64,000 bases of DNA, taken from Bigelowiella natans CCMP2755. Lineage: Eukaryota; Cercozoa; Chlorarachniophyceae. The position numbers were made by a program, and so were the translations under genes. The stretch covers positions 1-64,000 of the forward strand of contig ADNK01000150.1 of assembly GCA_000320545.1 (NCBI GenBank), written 5' to 3'. The notes under the pieces are model-generated. The model did no database searches and had not been told where the DNA came from. It saw nothing but the letters and a program-made list of their open reading frames with translations. The number at the start of each line of letters is the position of its first letter. Within the stretch, counting starts at the first letter, position 1. Shown one piece after another: positions 26,857 to 39,682 of the stretch.

Positions 26857-28974
26857 TGTGATGATGTTGTTGTTGAGGGTGAGACGGAGGGTGGGGATAA
26901 GAAGAGGAGTTTCCGTATCTCCGGTCTTGCAAACATGTTTCTATGTACACTCTTCGGCCTTCAATCTCTGATTTTCCTCCCACTCCCCCCCACTCGCCGC
27001 CGCAAAGGCTGCGAAAGCATGATCGAGGCGTTCGCGTCGGGAGTGGACTTTCACTCCGCCACAGCGGTCGATATGTTTCCCCACGTCAAGGCAGCTGTTG
27101 ACTCCGGAGAGGTACGAAGAAGAACAACAACAACAACAACAATAACAACAATAACATGTAAGAGCGACAGGCATCCCCTCATTCTCACGATCATCATAAT
27201 CACCATCATCATGTCGTCTAAAACTATCCCTTCATCATCGTCGTCCATCATTCACTCACTATATATAATGCAGGTGCTGTTAGAATGGCATGGAGACGGC
27301 AAGCCGACGAAACCGCTAGTAAAGGAGAAATTCGGCTCGGAAAGGAGAAAGGTGCATGCAGCAAGCAGTCTCTTTTTGTGAGTGGTGTGGGAGAGGCATG
27401 GAGAGGCAAATATAGTACATATGTAAAGACAAACCTAGAGAGAAGGGATATGTGTAAACCGAGCGGAGATGACTTCACTGATCAACCTCCTCCTCCTCCT
27501 CCTCCTCAATGATAATAATAACTTAATATACCTCCTCAGGCCAAAACTCTCAATTTTTCCATAGTATATGGCAAGACTGTGCAAGGTAATGCAATACAAT
27601 GATGGGATAACGACACTGATGCTAGCTATTACGTTTTGCATGATTTTCATAAAGACATTTACCATGATTTCCCTCCCTCCCCCATCTGCATCCTCCTCTT
27701 CCTCATCGTTGTCATCATTATCGATATCAGGACTATCCAAAGACTGGGGGGTGACGATAGAGGAGGCTCAGGTGTTGATTAGAGAAGATGCAACTACAAC
27801 AACTACAAGAAAAGAAAAAGAAGAAGAAGAATAAGAAGAAATACTCTGTTTTACGATTTTATATACTGATTATTCCAATTATCCTTCGTGTCTGTGCGCG
27901 TGTGTGTAGGAGCTTCTGGACAAGTGGTTTGCTGCGAGACCTGAGGTAAAGAAACTATAAAGAGCCAGAGCGTCACCACAAGGCGCAAGGGATTTCATTG
28001 CTCTGTTGTTATCCCAACTTGCACGACAGATCGTTGATATTCTCTGTGTTCTCCCACAACACTAACTACTACTCCTCAGGTGCAAGAGTGGCAGCAGAAC
28101 ACGATTAACAACGCGAAGCGAACTGGTACGCAACTCAACAAGATACTTCCCTCTTCCACTCTTGCGTTTTTCCATTTTTCTCTCTTTCTCTCTCCATTTC
28201 TTCTGGTCGGCCTGCGCTGCCATAACGTGTCATTCGGTGAAATTCGTAAGGTTTTTGTCGCACGCTAATGGGGCGCTATAGAGCATTACCAGAGATGAGG
28301 TCTCTCAGTGGAGTTAGTTACTGACCTGCAGCATGCGAATAATGGCATGAACGACGACATGAAAGAAACCCAAAAAATGCTCTGAGATTTAGAGATTGTA
28401 GGTGTTGAAGAAAAAGAAGAAGAAGGAGGAAAAAAATGAGGATGAAGAGGAAGAGCAGGACGCCGATGATGTATGCGTCGTGTGGGTATGTGAGCGTGAT
28501 TCTCCTTCTCCACCCACCCCTTTTCATGTATATTCCAGACATCGGTCAAAGTGGGTTCGTGCGCACGGGGAGAGGGCAGCGATAAACTCTCCGGTGCAAG
28601 GCGGAGCCGCAGACATTGTGATGATGGCTATGGTCAAACTACACAAGTCTCCTGTCCTGCGCTATCTCAACTACCGCCTCCTGCTACAAGTAGTAGTAGT
28701 AGTAGTAGTAGTAGTAGCAGTGTGGAAATATACAGCGGCAAAATGTATTCTATATGGTGGTTTGTTCACTCTTGTGTGTGTGTGTGTGTGTGTGCGTGTG
28801 TGGGAGTTGCAGTACATATCTGTCGGTAATTTCTTACTATAGAAGGCTCTTCCACCACCACGGCCACCACCACCACCACCACCACACGCACGCATCCAAC
28901 GACTGACTCTTGATAGGTGCACGATGAAGTGATCATCGAGGGGCCAGAAGAACATGCAGAGGCTGCGCTGCAGG

Positions 28975-29024
<50 letters not shown>

Positions 29025-29028
29025 CTGT

Positions 29029-29070
<42 letters not shown>

Positions 29071-29280
29071 AAGTACATAAGAAATTGTGACTCTTCCTTA
29101 TCTTTACTGCCTGTTGCGTATCTTGGAGTCATTGTAGCTGATTTCTGATGTGTGTTGACTTCGGATCACAAGGTTATTTCCTGCATGACTGCTCCATTTG
29201 ATGGCGTTGGACTCCGGCCCCTCAAGGTGGATTTGGATGTCGACGCAAAATATGCTAAATCTTGGTACCAAGCCAAATAG
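19160..29280 (+). CDS. Plant/protist organellar DNA polymerase (family A, POP)
   Basis: This is a family A (Pol I-type) replicase of plastids and/or mitochondria. The first exon starts [17 protein letters not shown], then a hydrophobic run ([16 protein letters not shown]) and a basic stretch, so a bipartite plastid presequence is likely. Exon 20324-21379 carries the 3'-5' exonuclease: Exo I CDTEV and Exo [13 protein letters not shown]. Exons 22166-22318, 22437-22512 ([12 protein letters not shown]) and about 23045-23108 follow. Polymerase landmarks in order are IQTLLFGG (about 23975), [10 protein letters not shown] (about 25391), [15 protein letters not shown] (about 26219), [12 protein letters not shown] (about 26400), motif [15 protein letters not shown] (26697-26799), O-helix [14 protein letters not shown] (27540-27585), [12 protein letters not shown] (about 28265), [16 protein letters not shown] (about 28570), and motif C HDEV (28917-28976). 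The last exon is 29173-29280. Polymerase and exonuclease residues look intact. Exons between about 23.4 and 25.4 kb are not fully resolved. Introns are rich in microsatellites. Confidence 0.9.
21419..21450. repeat. (TAG)n then (GAA)n in a polymerase intron
   Basis: TAG repeats start about 40 bases after the donor at 21380 and pass into a GAA run. Comparable TAG tracts in this gene are at about 26457-26520 and 28690-28722. Confidence 0.9.
22641..22676. repeat. (AT)n microsatellite
   Basis: Uninterrupted AT dinucleotides in a polymerase intron. Others are at about 23367-23405, 23913-23951, 36435-36476 and 39640-39677. Confidence 0.95.
22979..23068 (+). repeat. 45-bp perfect tandem duplication over a splice acceptor
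   Basis: Two adjacent identical 45-base copies (22979-23023 and 23024-23068) each contain ...CTCTACAAG followed by an exon start encoding IYVDTSFL. Both AG acceptors (22998-22999 and 23043-23044) leave the same frame. Use of the first adds 15 residues to the polymerase. Confidence 0.9.
25067..25135. repeat. (CT)n/(GT)n compound microsatellite
   Basis: A CT tract runs straight into a GT tract. The same compound form recurs at about 26801-26860 and 28979-29067 in the same gene, and at 8905-8992 in the PP2C gene. Confidence 0.9.
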
Positions 29281-30434
29281 AGAATTGCATGGTCTGTAAG
29301 CGTTGCTGTCTATAAATATGTACTAGCAGCATGCAATGTACTCGTCCGAAAACAAGCAAATGCTGATGCAAGACGGATGTGATTAATCAATTAAGTTTGT
29401 CCAATGGTCATCTGATGCAACTGCCAACTTTTGATCGCCCCAAATCCTGTTCATTCATCATTGCTGTCTTGCCGTCTTGCTGTGCATGTGATGCAATCGA
29501 TTGGTCTAGCTAGCCAGCGATGTTTCCACATTCACACGTTCGCTGTGTGTGGCACGCGATGTACATGCACATGCAATGATGAATGAAGTGCATGATCGAG
29601 CCAATGCGACCACCAACTTTGCACGTTTCATTTGGTCAACATTCTCACAGGATCGTGATTTTCGCATTGTGCATATTGTCACTTTGCATGCGATGCAGCT
29701 GAATTGCACAACGCAACTTGGGCACAACTCTCGCTAGCTCGCCTGCACACACAGCATGCTGGCAGGACAGCCAGCTCGGTGTGCATCATTGCACTGTGCA
29801 TCGCAGGTTTCAGTGTTTTGCGTGTGGCACGAAAACTGCATTAGTTGTCCATGAACGCACTAGATTGCGTTCATGGGGCTGCCTAGCTGCACGTGCAGAC
29901 GTGCGTGCAGTCCACATTTGTTAGGACGTACGAGTTCGCAGCTTGACCAAACTTTGCCATTCAACCGGCAGTGTCATCCTGCCAGCCTGCCCCCCCTCTG
30001 GCCATCCGGCCATTTCTAGATTTGCAAAGAGCAGCCGGAGAATCGTTAGCAAATCTAGATGTGCTGTTGTTCAGTTTTGGGAATTTGCTGAACGAGATCT
30101 TTCTCTCCAGAAGAACTGTTGATTCCCATGCCTTCCTTCACTTGGAGCACCCTGCTTTCCGGCATCGATCCGCATCTCCTTTGCTCCGATGTCGGCTGGG
30201 ACGCGCAGAAGCCTCACGAGATAGTTTTTCGGAAAAATTCTCATGTCGCAGGGAAAGAATGCTCGAGGATACAAGCAAGTATGTAAGTAAAAAAGTGATG
30301 CTTTTTGAGAGAGGTTTGATGTACTCGTACGGCTGGGATGGGGGAAAAAAAGACCGGAAAATATCTGATTGGATGCTATTTTCTCTGTGCGACAAGACTT
30401 CTTCGTAGCTCTACGAGTAGACCCGACCTGCCCC
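29281..30434. other. Intergenic, no gene supported
   Basis: Sequence of the GCATGC/GCAGC-rich type (29.3-30.0 kb) passes into ordinary sequence before the formin start. An ORF at 29971-30408 has no recognisable domain. Confidence 0.5.
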
Positions 30435-33400
30435 ATGGTCGCCGTCCTCCTCCTCCTGCTGCTTTCGGTCCTCGCGGCTTTTGTGGTGACGCGATGGATA
30501 ACAGGGAAGGGATTTGGAGCTCTAGGAGGCCAGGGCACGAAGGAAAGCTTGTCGGTGGAGAGCGTGGGCGAAAGGTGACGGCGAGACGCCAGCATTTTAT
30601 CGAGCTAATCGAATTCAGTGGCGTTCTCAATGGCACTGCGTGCTGTCATACGAAATCCCGATATATTAGTGATTGGTTCACCCTTTATCCTTCCACCCCT
30701 CTTCCTTGCAACATTGTCGTCCTTTCTTCGAAAACCACAGGAAGGAGAGATTGACTGGGTTCATCCCATTCAAGCACTGGCAAGTTCCTCAAAGCCTCGT
30801 AGTCGATTGTACTCACCCTAAAGCGGATCAGGTCCTCCTTCTTTCCTTTTCTTCCGGCAACATCAATATCTTCATAAGAACATGAGTTAAAGTCCACCAT
30901 TCAAAAGAGATTCAAAAGATACCCTCCCCCCTGATACCCTCCCCCCTCTCTCTCGACGAATAAGCTACACTCTCATCCGGAGCAATGGAAGATTTTAAAT
31001 ATCACTTCGCATTAATTTTTGACTCTTCTTTTGACTGATGCCTCTGTTGCATATTATCACATGTTGAATGCTCTCCTTTTGTTGCGCAGATTACACACCA
31101 TAAAGAGCAATCTGTCCCCGAGGAGATCAAGAGAACCATGATGTCCAGCTCCGATGGCGTCTTGACAGCCCTGAAACTTAACCACGAGCTCATTCGCAAG
31201 CATGACTGTATCAGTACCAACCACTTTGATATTGATTCTTTCGTGAGGTGGGTATTGTAAGTCACTCAATACAACAGCGGCAGTTGTTTATAGGACATAT
31301 GTGCTACTATGTGTTTCGCTAAGCTTCGTTGTTGGCACATTATCGGTGTTATCAGAAGACTGTTTGAAGCTACTATCTGTGCCCATCTCCTACGATATCA
31401 ACAACAATTTGTGCACAACACACATACAAACCGTACAAGCACACTGTTAAATATATGTATATATACATGCACACATGTAGATGCATATGTGTGTGTGTGT
31501 ATATATATATATATATGTATATGTATTCAGTGTTTGGTGTTTCCTGAACCGAGATGAGGCCCTCCGCTATGAGCGATTGCTGCGCGAAGTGGCACGGATA
31601 GGGGACTTCCGGGAGTTGCGTCTGGATGAACCTATGCAACATAAAGCTCTGAAGTAAGTTGTTATCAACGCTTGCTGTCAAAATATAATACACGTTCTCC
31701 ATCTAGACAGAAAGAGGACTGTGGATGATCTATTTCCCTCTCTTTCTTACATAGTCGCCCTTCCATACAAACACTTGCCTGTCCTTCCCTCGGGGAACCC
31801 CCCCCCTTTCCACTCCTCTTCTTTTCTGTGTCATCGTTTTCATCAGATTGTGCTGCTGGCTGAACTCAGTCGAGAAAAGGCGCTTTTATGAGCCGTTCGG
31901 CTCTGCGATGGAGAAGGACGATTCGTTGGAGAAATTCGATTACTTCTTGCCGCGGTTTAAAGCTGTTTTGGAGGTGTTGAGAGCTGATGTTAAGAGATGA
32001 AGATGACGATGACGATGATGATGATGATGATGGTGATAACTCAAACATGGACAATTATGATAATGATCATGACAATGATGACGGCTAATTCCTAATCTCC
32101 TCTCTATAGTAATCCACCTCCTTTTCCTTCTTCCTATTATACCATAGGATGTGGAGTTCGTGCGCGAGGAGTGGAGCGCAGCCTACGAGCGTGTGGTATC
32201 AGACTATGCGGTAGTAAACAATATAGATGCTGAATCCCTGCTCATCGATGGAGGTGGGAACAGCGGAGCAGGAAAAAGTGCCAATGGGGACGGCGCAAAC
32301 AGTGATATTAACGAGGATGTTGGCATCGATGACAAGGAGAAGAAGGGAGAGACCAAGCCATCTAAGGGAGATGAGAAGAAAGAGAAGGAGGAGGAGGAGG
32401 AGGAGGAGGAGAAAGGGGTTGACGAGAAGGAAAAGAAAGCTTGCACAGTGACAACTAGGCCGAAGATGAGAGGGAAGAGTGAGGAGGAGGAGGTTAAGAA
32501 GGATCATAAGGAAAAACAGAAGGGGGGGGTGGGCGACGGTGAGGCGCGTGTGACGCAGTATCCCGGCATAGATCTTGGTTTGTGAGAGATACTACACACG
32601 AACAACAAAACAATTATCATCATCCGATGATATTATTATAACAAGCACATGATTTGCATTATATTCTACTAAGGAGATACTCATGACATTTATACGTGTG
32701 GCCGAGAAGATGATGATGATGACGATGACGATGACGATGATGGCAATTAGTAGTGTGCAATTCTAATCAAGAAAATATATGTATGATATACGGACACGCA
32801 CACAGAAAATACAAGCCAACAATATGATCTGCTACCTAAAATTCTCCTTATAATTTTCGCACTGCCTTTGTTATATCTTAATTGTGTTTTACACATCTCC
32901 TTACCACCCCCCTCCTCCTTCCCCGCCTCCCTCCAGTAATGGTTTCGTGCCCTCATCCCGTTCACTACTACGCGCTCTTTAGCGTGGGGAGGGGGTTCGA
33001 CATCGTGGTCTCTCTCTACTCTCAGAATCGTTACGAGCTTGAGCAGAAATACACAACTTACGTTGATATTAATCGCCCAGTACTACCCCGACTTGCCCTG
33101 CAGGTGGATGTAGTAGTAGTAGTAGTAGTAGTAGTAGCAGTAGGCTTGTGCATGCTTGCTTGTATTTGTGTGTGTCTGATTTGTCTTCTTGTTGGTCATC
33201 GCATCGTAATCATCATCATCGTCATCGTTTTATCATCATCAGCGTGATTTTGATTGTTTGCCGCCGATGCTGTCGTCGTCTGTACGGTTGTGTGTTTACC
33301 CTCCCACCATCTGTCAGCCGTTAGTCCGCGTTTTGAATTCACACGAGGAGAACGCCGAAGGGTGTGTGTGGCATGCGTCCAGCTTTGCAGATTCTGGTCA

Positions 33401-33535
33401 TCACCATCATCGTCATCATCAACATCATCATCGTCATCATTATCATCATTATCCATCATCGTCATCAGCATCATCATTATCATAAATCCACCATCATCCT
33501 TTATTTGACACACATTTTTCATCCTCTCCCTCTCG

Positions 33536-33578
<43 letters not shown>

Positions 33579-35611
33579 CCCTCCCTCCCTCCCTCCTCCT
33601 CAGTTTCTTCCTTCCAATATTCAATATACTTCTACACACTTACAAAAACTACACACATACTCCAAGGCCCACTCCTCCGCATTGATCCTCTCTTGGATGA
33701 TGACGACGACGATGATGATGATGATGGTAACGGAGGGACTGACGAGAACGGCGACGAAGATGATGCTGGTGACAGCAAACACACATCGCCACAAAAGCAG
33801 AAACAGCAGCAGAGGCAGTTGGGGGGGGGGATGCAGAAAAGGACTGGTGCGGTGAAGAAGTTGACAAAAGCTCAGCGATATGGACACCCCAACGAACGTC
33901 CAATCTACTCATCATCGATCAATCCCTCGCTATTCCGCACCATCGTCCTCTCCTTCTTCAGATGGTAGTTAGTCATTTTTAATAGAGGGGGAGTTGGAGA
34001 GGAGAGGGAAGAGGGGGAGGGAGGTTTCATAGCAAAATATCAATTGGGTACTGTTACTACTGCTACTACTAGTAGTAGTAGTAGCCGTAATAGAAGTAGT
34101 AGTAGCTAGCGTTAGTTGTTACAATCGTGTTAGTTTAAGATGCTGATCGAGTACTACTTAAAGTAGTATTCTTCGACACTACTCAAGTTTCAACACGCTG
34201 CTGCTTTTCCTACTTTCCCACTGTAATCTTCATCATCTTCTTCTCCTTCTTCTTCTTCTTCTTCTTCTTCTTCTTCTTCGTCTGATGTTTGTGGTGATGA
34301 TGATGGTGCTGCTACAGGAGCTACAGCTGCAACCATGGCCTCCGAAAGTATAGAAGTGAGTTTATCGACGACCCTGTGGCCAAATGCGATGCTGCAGCTA
34401 ACACTAAGATGAATGCTGCTTCTACCGACGTGAAGGCGGCCGATAAGGGCAAAGAAATCGATGAGCAGCAGCAGCAGCAGCAGCAGCACCGGGTATTGTC
34501 AGAGTCAGTATCTTCAACGCGACGACGAAGTAGAAGCATAAGTAGAAGAAGTAGTAGTAGAGGCCCCCTTCCGATAGAAGCAGCAGCATCATCAGCAGCA
34601 TCAGTACCAGGGCGCAATAATAATTCTCATCATCATCATCATCATCATCACCGTCGTCGTCGTCGTCGTATTTCCCCCTCCCCCTCCTCCTCCTCACCAT
34701 CCGCAAGACTGAGAAGCGCTGCTGGCAACGTGGTGGGAACCATTACTACAACTACGACACCTTCCCCTGGCCCCTCCCTTCGCAGCCCACGCTCCGCCTC
34801 CTCTTCCTTCTTCTCCACACCCAAAACCAACAACGACAACAGCAATAACCCCTCCCCCTTTACCCCTTCAATGGGAGGAGGAAGGCGTGGTAGAGGGGGG
34901 GCACGTTTATCCCGAGATATGTCATCGGGATCACTTCTCGGAGACCGATTTCACTTGCTCTCTTCCTCCTCCTCCTCTCTCCGCCTAGAGCTCGACACTG
35001 CAAGCAGCTCCGCAACGAACACGGCTACCTCTACTCCCACGGGAGGGGGGGGGATGAGGAGAGGTTTCTTCTTCCCTGCAGCAGAAGCAGCAGCAGCAGG
35101 AGGAGGAGGAGAGGGTGAAGAATCTTCATCATCTTCAGATGGAGAAGACAGCTACGATGATGAGCTCGAAGCGTTGCACGAGGAAGCAGATCGATTTCGG
35201 ATAAAGAGGACAAGGCGGAGGAGGAGGAGGGGGAGGGGGAGAAGCAGCAAGAGTAGGAGTAGTACGCCAGGCAATGGTGCCTCCTCCATCACGCCGACGC
35301 GTGATAATCGCAGCTTTTCCGAACTCTCCTTCGGTTCCGCCTCCTCCAACATCACCGACACCTCTTCCATCATTATTGGGGAATATGACGACGATGACGA
35401 CGACGACGATGATGATGGCGATGGTAGGTTTGACGATGAGGACGGTAGTAGCAGTGGTAGCAACGGTAGCAGCAGCAGTCCTGGCTTGTGGTCAGTGCTG
35501 CAGAAGGGACGATATAACGTTATGCAGAAACGAGAAAGATGGAGATGGAAGCAGATACGATAGTGAGGACGTTGCTAGTAGTAGTAGTAGTAGCTGTTGT
35601 TGTAGTTGTTA

Positions 35612-35643
<32 letters not shown>

Positions 35644-36434
35644 TTGTAACAATCCCTCCTAGACAATATATGCATGGGAAACAAGAAGAAGATGAGGCGA
35701 AGAACAATACACAATAGCGCCACAACGACCAGAATTCACTTACAACCTAGCATCTTTCGAAACGTGCCCCCCACACTCATACTTTTCTTCCCACCGCTTT
35801 TTCTTCTTCTTCTTCTTCCTCTTCTGATCAAAAATCCCTAATCATCACCGTGGTGCTCTTCATCATCATCACCACCACCACCACCACCACCATCATCATC
35901 ATGTCACCGATCGATGCTGCCAACCATCAGTTTCAACAAGTGCCTGGATTGGGAGACGTGGGAGCGAGGCCTTGCGCACATGGACAACGCGATCTGGGAT
36001 GCAGTCAATATGGCACTCCCAAGCCCTTCGTCATCCAACGACAAAGAAGGGGCAGAGCAACAAAATGCGATCGACACCGCCAATAAAAGCGGGGGGGGTG
36101 ACCACAACGTTTTAGCGCTGCTCTCCGAACTTGATAATGACGAGGAAGATGGGAAAGCTGCTGCCGGTAGTATACCTCCTCCTCCCCCCTTCTTCCCCCC
36201 CCCCCCTCTCGGCGATGGTGGAGTCCCTCCACCCCCCCCTGGTGTACTACCTCCCCCGCCAATGTTACTTGCTGGTGGCGGTTGTGGCATGGAAGGCAAG
36301 ACGATGATCAGGCAAAATCCTAATGGTGAACCCTCGGTCGGCTGAGCACTCACACACACACGCACACGCACACGCACACGCACACTACACCACAGTGTAC
36401 ATACAATGTGAATATATGTATAAATGTATATATT

Positions 36435-36494
<60 letters not shown>

Positions 36495-37530
36495 TTATTC
36501 ATCGTCGTCGGCTGAACTTCGATCTCACTTTAGACCGAACTGAAGCGGTTGCACTGGATACCGGTGAGGAGCGACACCAAAGGAGGATTGCCTGAGAGCT
36601 GCATATGGGCAGATATGGAAGAAGATCTTCAGCTGGACGTTTCGGAGATATCAAGACGATTCTCCTCGAAATTGCCTCGAAAGAAGAAGAAGAAGAAGAA
36701 TAAGAAAAAGGGTTAGTTTTTCCGTCATCATCATCTGGGCACTAGGATTATACTGAATGAATCAAAGTCCACAATAAATTGCTTCTGTAATCTCCTTCCC
36801 CCTCTCACACACACAATACACACGACAGGTAGCGGTGGGATGAACAAGTTTGGTGGTGGGGCGGGGAATGTAGCGCTGCTGGATCCAAAGAGAGAGATGA
36901 ACATATCCATAGCCCTCTCTGGGATGAGAATGGTGCCTGACTACTACTACTACTACTACAACTACTACTACTACTACGACAGAATAGATTATGAGGAAGG
37001 AAGGAGGCGAGAGAGGGGGGGAGAGGAGGGGCTGCAGGCGTGCACTTGAGAGAGAGAGAGAGGGAGAGAGAGAGAGAGAGTTTGACGTAATTACTCATAT
37101 ATTGGGTATCATATGTTTTGTTGGTAGATGGTGGAGGATATAAGCGAGGCAATTCTCAATGTAGATCTCTCGATATTGACGATAGAGCGCCTCCCACAGC
37201 TGCAGCTGCTCCTTCCTTCGGAGGAGGAGGCTAAGATTGTGGCAAGGTAGTGCTGTAAAAGCAAGCGACGGGAAACAAAATATTTATATTTATTAATGTA
37301 TTAATTTTGATTTGTTTGACCGTTGATATGAGCGGCAAATACAATGTAATACGATTTCTGTTACTGTTACTACTTCTACCACCACCACCACCACTGCTGC
37401 TGCTACTACTACTACTTCCACTACTGCTACTGCGACTTCTTACTGGCAGCAATATGATATCAATATCTTCTTCAACTCAACCTTAATTCGCTGAAACCTC
37501 CAATTATTACTTGTATACACACACACACGC

Positions 37531-37572
<42 letters not shown>

Positions 37573-37887
37573 TGTCCGACAAACACGCAGGCACGAGTAC
37601 TATGCGTCTGAGCTGTTATGAAACCGTCATCATCGATAACAACGAATACTTCCTCCCTCCCTCCCCCATAGATATAGCGGAGAACCGAGCAGTCTCACCC
37701 TTGCCTCACGGCTTCACTACCTTGTCCTCCTCCCCCCTCAAGACGGGAGGAAGCAGCAGGCACTGACAAGAAAGGGGAGGGGCGTCAAATACCTTGCTAC
37801 AGTGGAGGCGCTGCGGAAGGAGATCATCTCTCGCATTAACCACGTCGCATTCATCCACAATCTACCTGAAAAGTATTATGATGGCGG

Positions 37888-37931
<44 letters not shown>

Positions 37932-38657
37932 AGAGGAGGAGGAGGAAGAAGAAGAAGAAGAAGAAGATATTATAGGAGGATACGCCGTCTATATAGTAGT
38001 ATAATAATCGCAAAGAAGTATAGTGCTTTAGAAATGTGTTTCCTCTTCCACAAATGTGCTCTCATCATCATCTGATCTGTTACCCAAGATCAAGAAATCT
38101 GTTACCCAAGATCAAGAAACATATGCAATGTGTGCGTCCGTCTCTTGCTACTTGGAGAAAGACTTTTCTGTTTTTCCATCAGCAGCCACCCACCCCACCC
38201 TTCCCCTCTGCTTGTGATCGCAGCACGTTGTTCATAGCATATATGTAAACACGGGATAATAGGCTCCGAAAAGTCCATCGAGATTTGACTCACTTCAATG
38301 GAGCGATTTCTACGCTGAGAGACTCCCAGAGAATCAGGGATATAGTGCGGGTATTACATCGTAATAGGCCCCGGGGGGGGGGGGGGGGGGGGTAGCAGTA
38401 GTAGTGGTGGTTGTAGTAGTCGTCGTGGTGATAATAGTAGTAATAATAAGCGTTATCAGTTAATTTTGTGGTCTTTCTGATCTCCCCTCTTTGGTGTCGT
38501 CTGTGCTTTTAGTCATTAAATAGTTCTTATCATTACAGCATTGTCAATATATCCTCTGTGACTACTACTCTTTCAGACGACGTTGACACTCGGAAACTTC
38601 ATGAATTACAGCCTCAACGCACGAGGAAAGGGTTACACTGCGGGGTATATTATAATT

Positions 38658-38696
<39 letters not shown>

Positions 38697-38842
38697 ACGG
38701 TTCTTTTTTGCATTTGTTTTAATACTTGCTTCTGTCTTTTCAATATATTTTCAATAACTGCTGTATTATATACATCATGGATAAACAACTTTGGCACATG
38801 TTTTGAATCCATCACACACAAATAATAGCTGCTTGACATACA

Positions 38843-38880
<38 letters not shown>

Positions 38881-39115
38881 GAGGCGTCATGTGCTCGCTC
38901 TCTGCAGAAATTGCACGTGATGTTCGTGAATAGGATATATTAAATGGATACTCCTTACCCCTCCGCCCCCGCCCCCTCCCTCTTGATTCTGCTATCTTCG
39001 CTTTTCTCTCAGATTTGGCGTGGAGATTCTGACGAAACTCCACCTGTCAAAAGTAGTAGCAGATAGAAGTCTTCGGCTTGAGAGATATAAAGACATGACA
39101 ACTTCTTTGCACCGA

Positions 39116-39160
<45 letters not shown>

Positions 39161-39635
39161 CGATGATCTTCATCCAAAACACTCATCGATGCAATCGCTT
39201 CTGTGCGCCATTTGTGTTGTACCTAGCACAATTTCCTTTGATGTTATTTCGTCGCTGTTCTCCTCATCCTCCTCCTGATAAATGATCACGATGGTCAACA
39301 ATTCTGAAGGCTGCCGCTGGCACTACTAACTGACTTAAATAACAATAAGGCTACAGACCGGAAATCTTCCCTTCTGGATTTCGTCGCTTCAGTTTGCTTA
39401 AAAAGATTTCCCTCCACGTGCAGCGTACAGGAACAGCTTGCAGTAGAGCTCAGGCACGTCATCAAAGCTGCGAAGGTGCTGTCAGCATGCTTTGAAGTCT
39501 AATGAAATGCATACTCCATATATTCTTTTTGCTTTAGATATTTTTACAATAAGATAGTATATACGATAATATATATGTCGTTCTTCTCGGTCTTCGCGTT
39601 GACAATAAGCTGGTGCGTAGCTATATCTCTTGTGT

Positions 39636-39682
<47 letters not shown>

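Noticed and set aside
29971-30408. 145-aa ORF just upstream of the formin
   Set aside because: No recognisable family and no in-frame splice into the formin exons. A minus-strand ORF overlaps it equally well, so neither is convincing.
37571-37671. Alternative FH2 exon starting after the AG repeat at 37570 (LSDKHAGTST...)
   Set aside because: It reads no FH2 pattern, whereas starting at 37672 gives YSGEPSSLTLASRLHYL, matching the expected FH2 segment and phase.
38076-38119. 22-bp tandem duplication (ATCTGTTACCCAAGATCAAG unit)
   Set aside because: It lies in an intron away from splice sites and seems ordinary for this repeat-rich gene.
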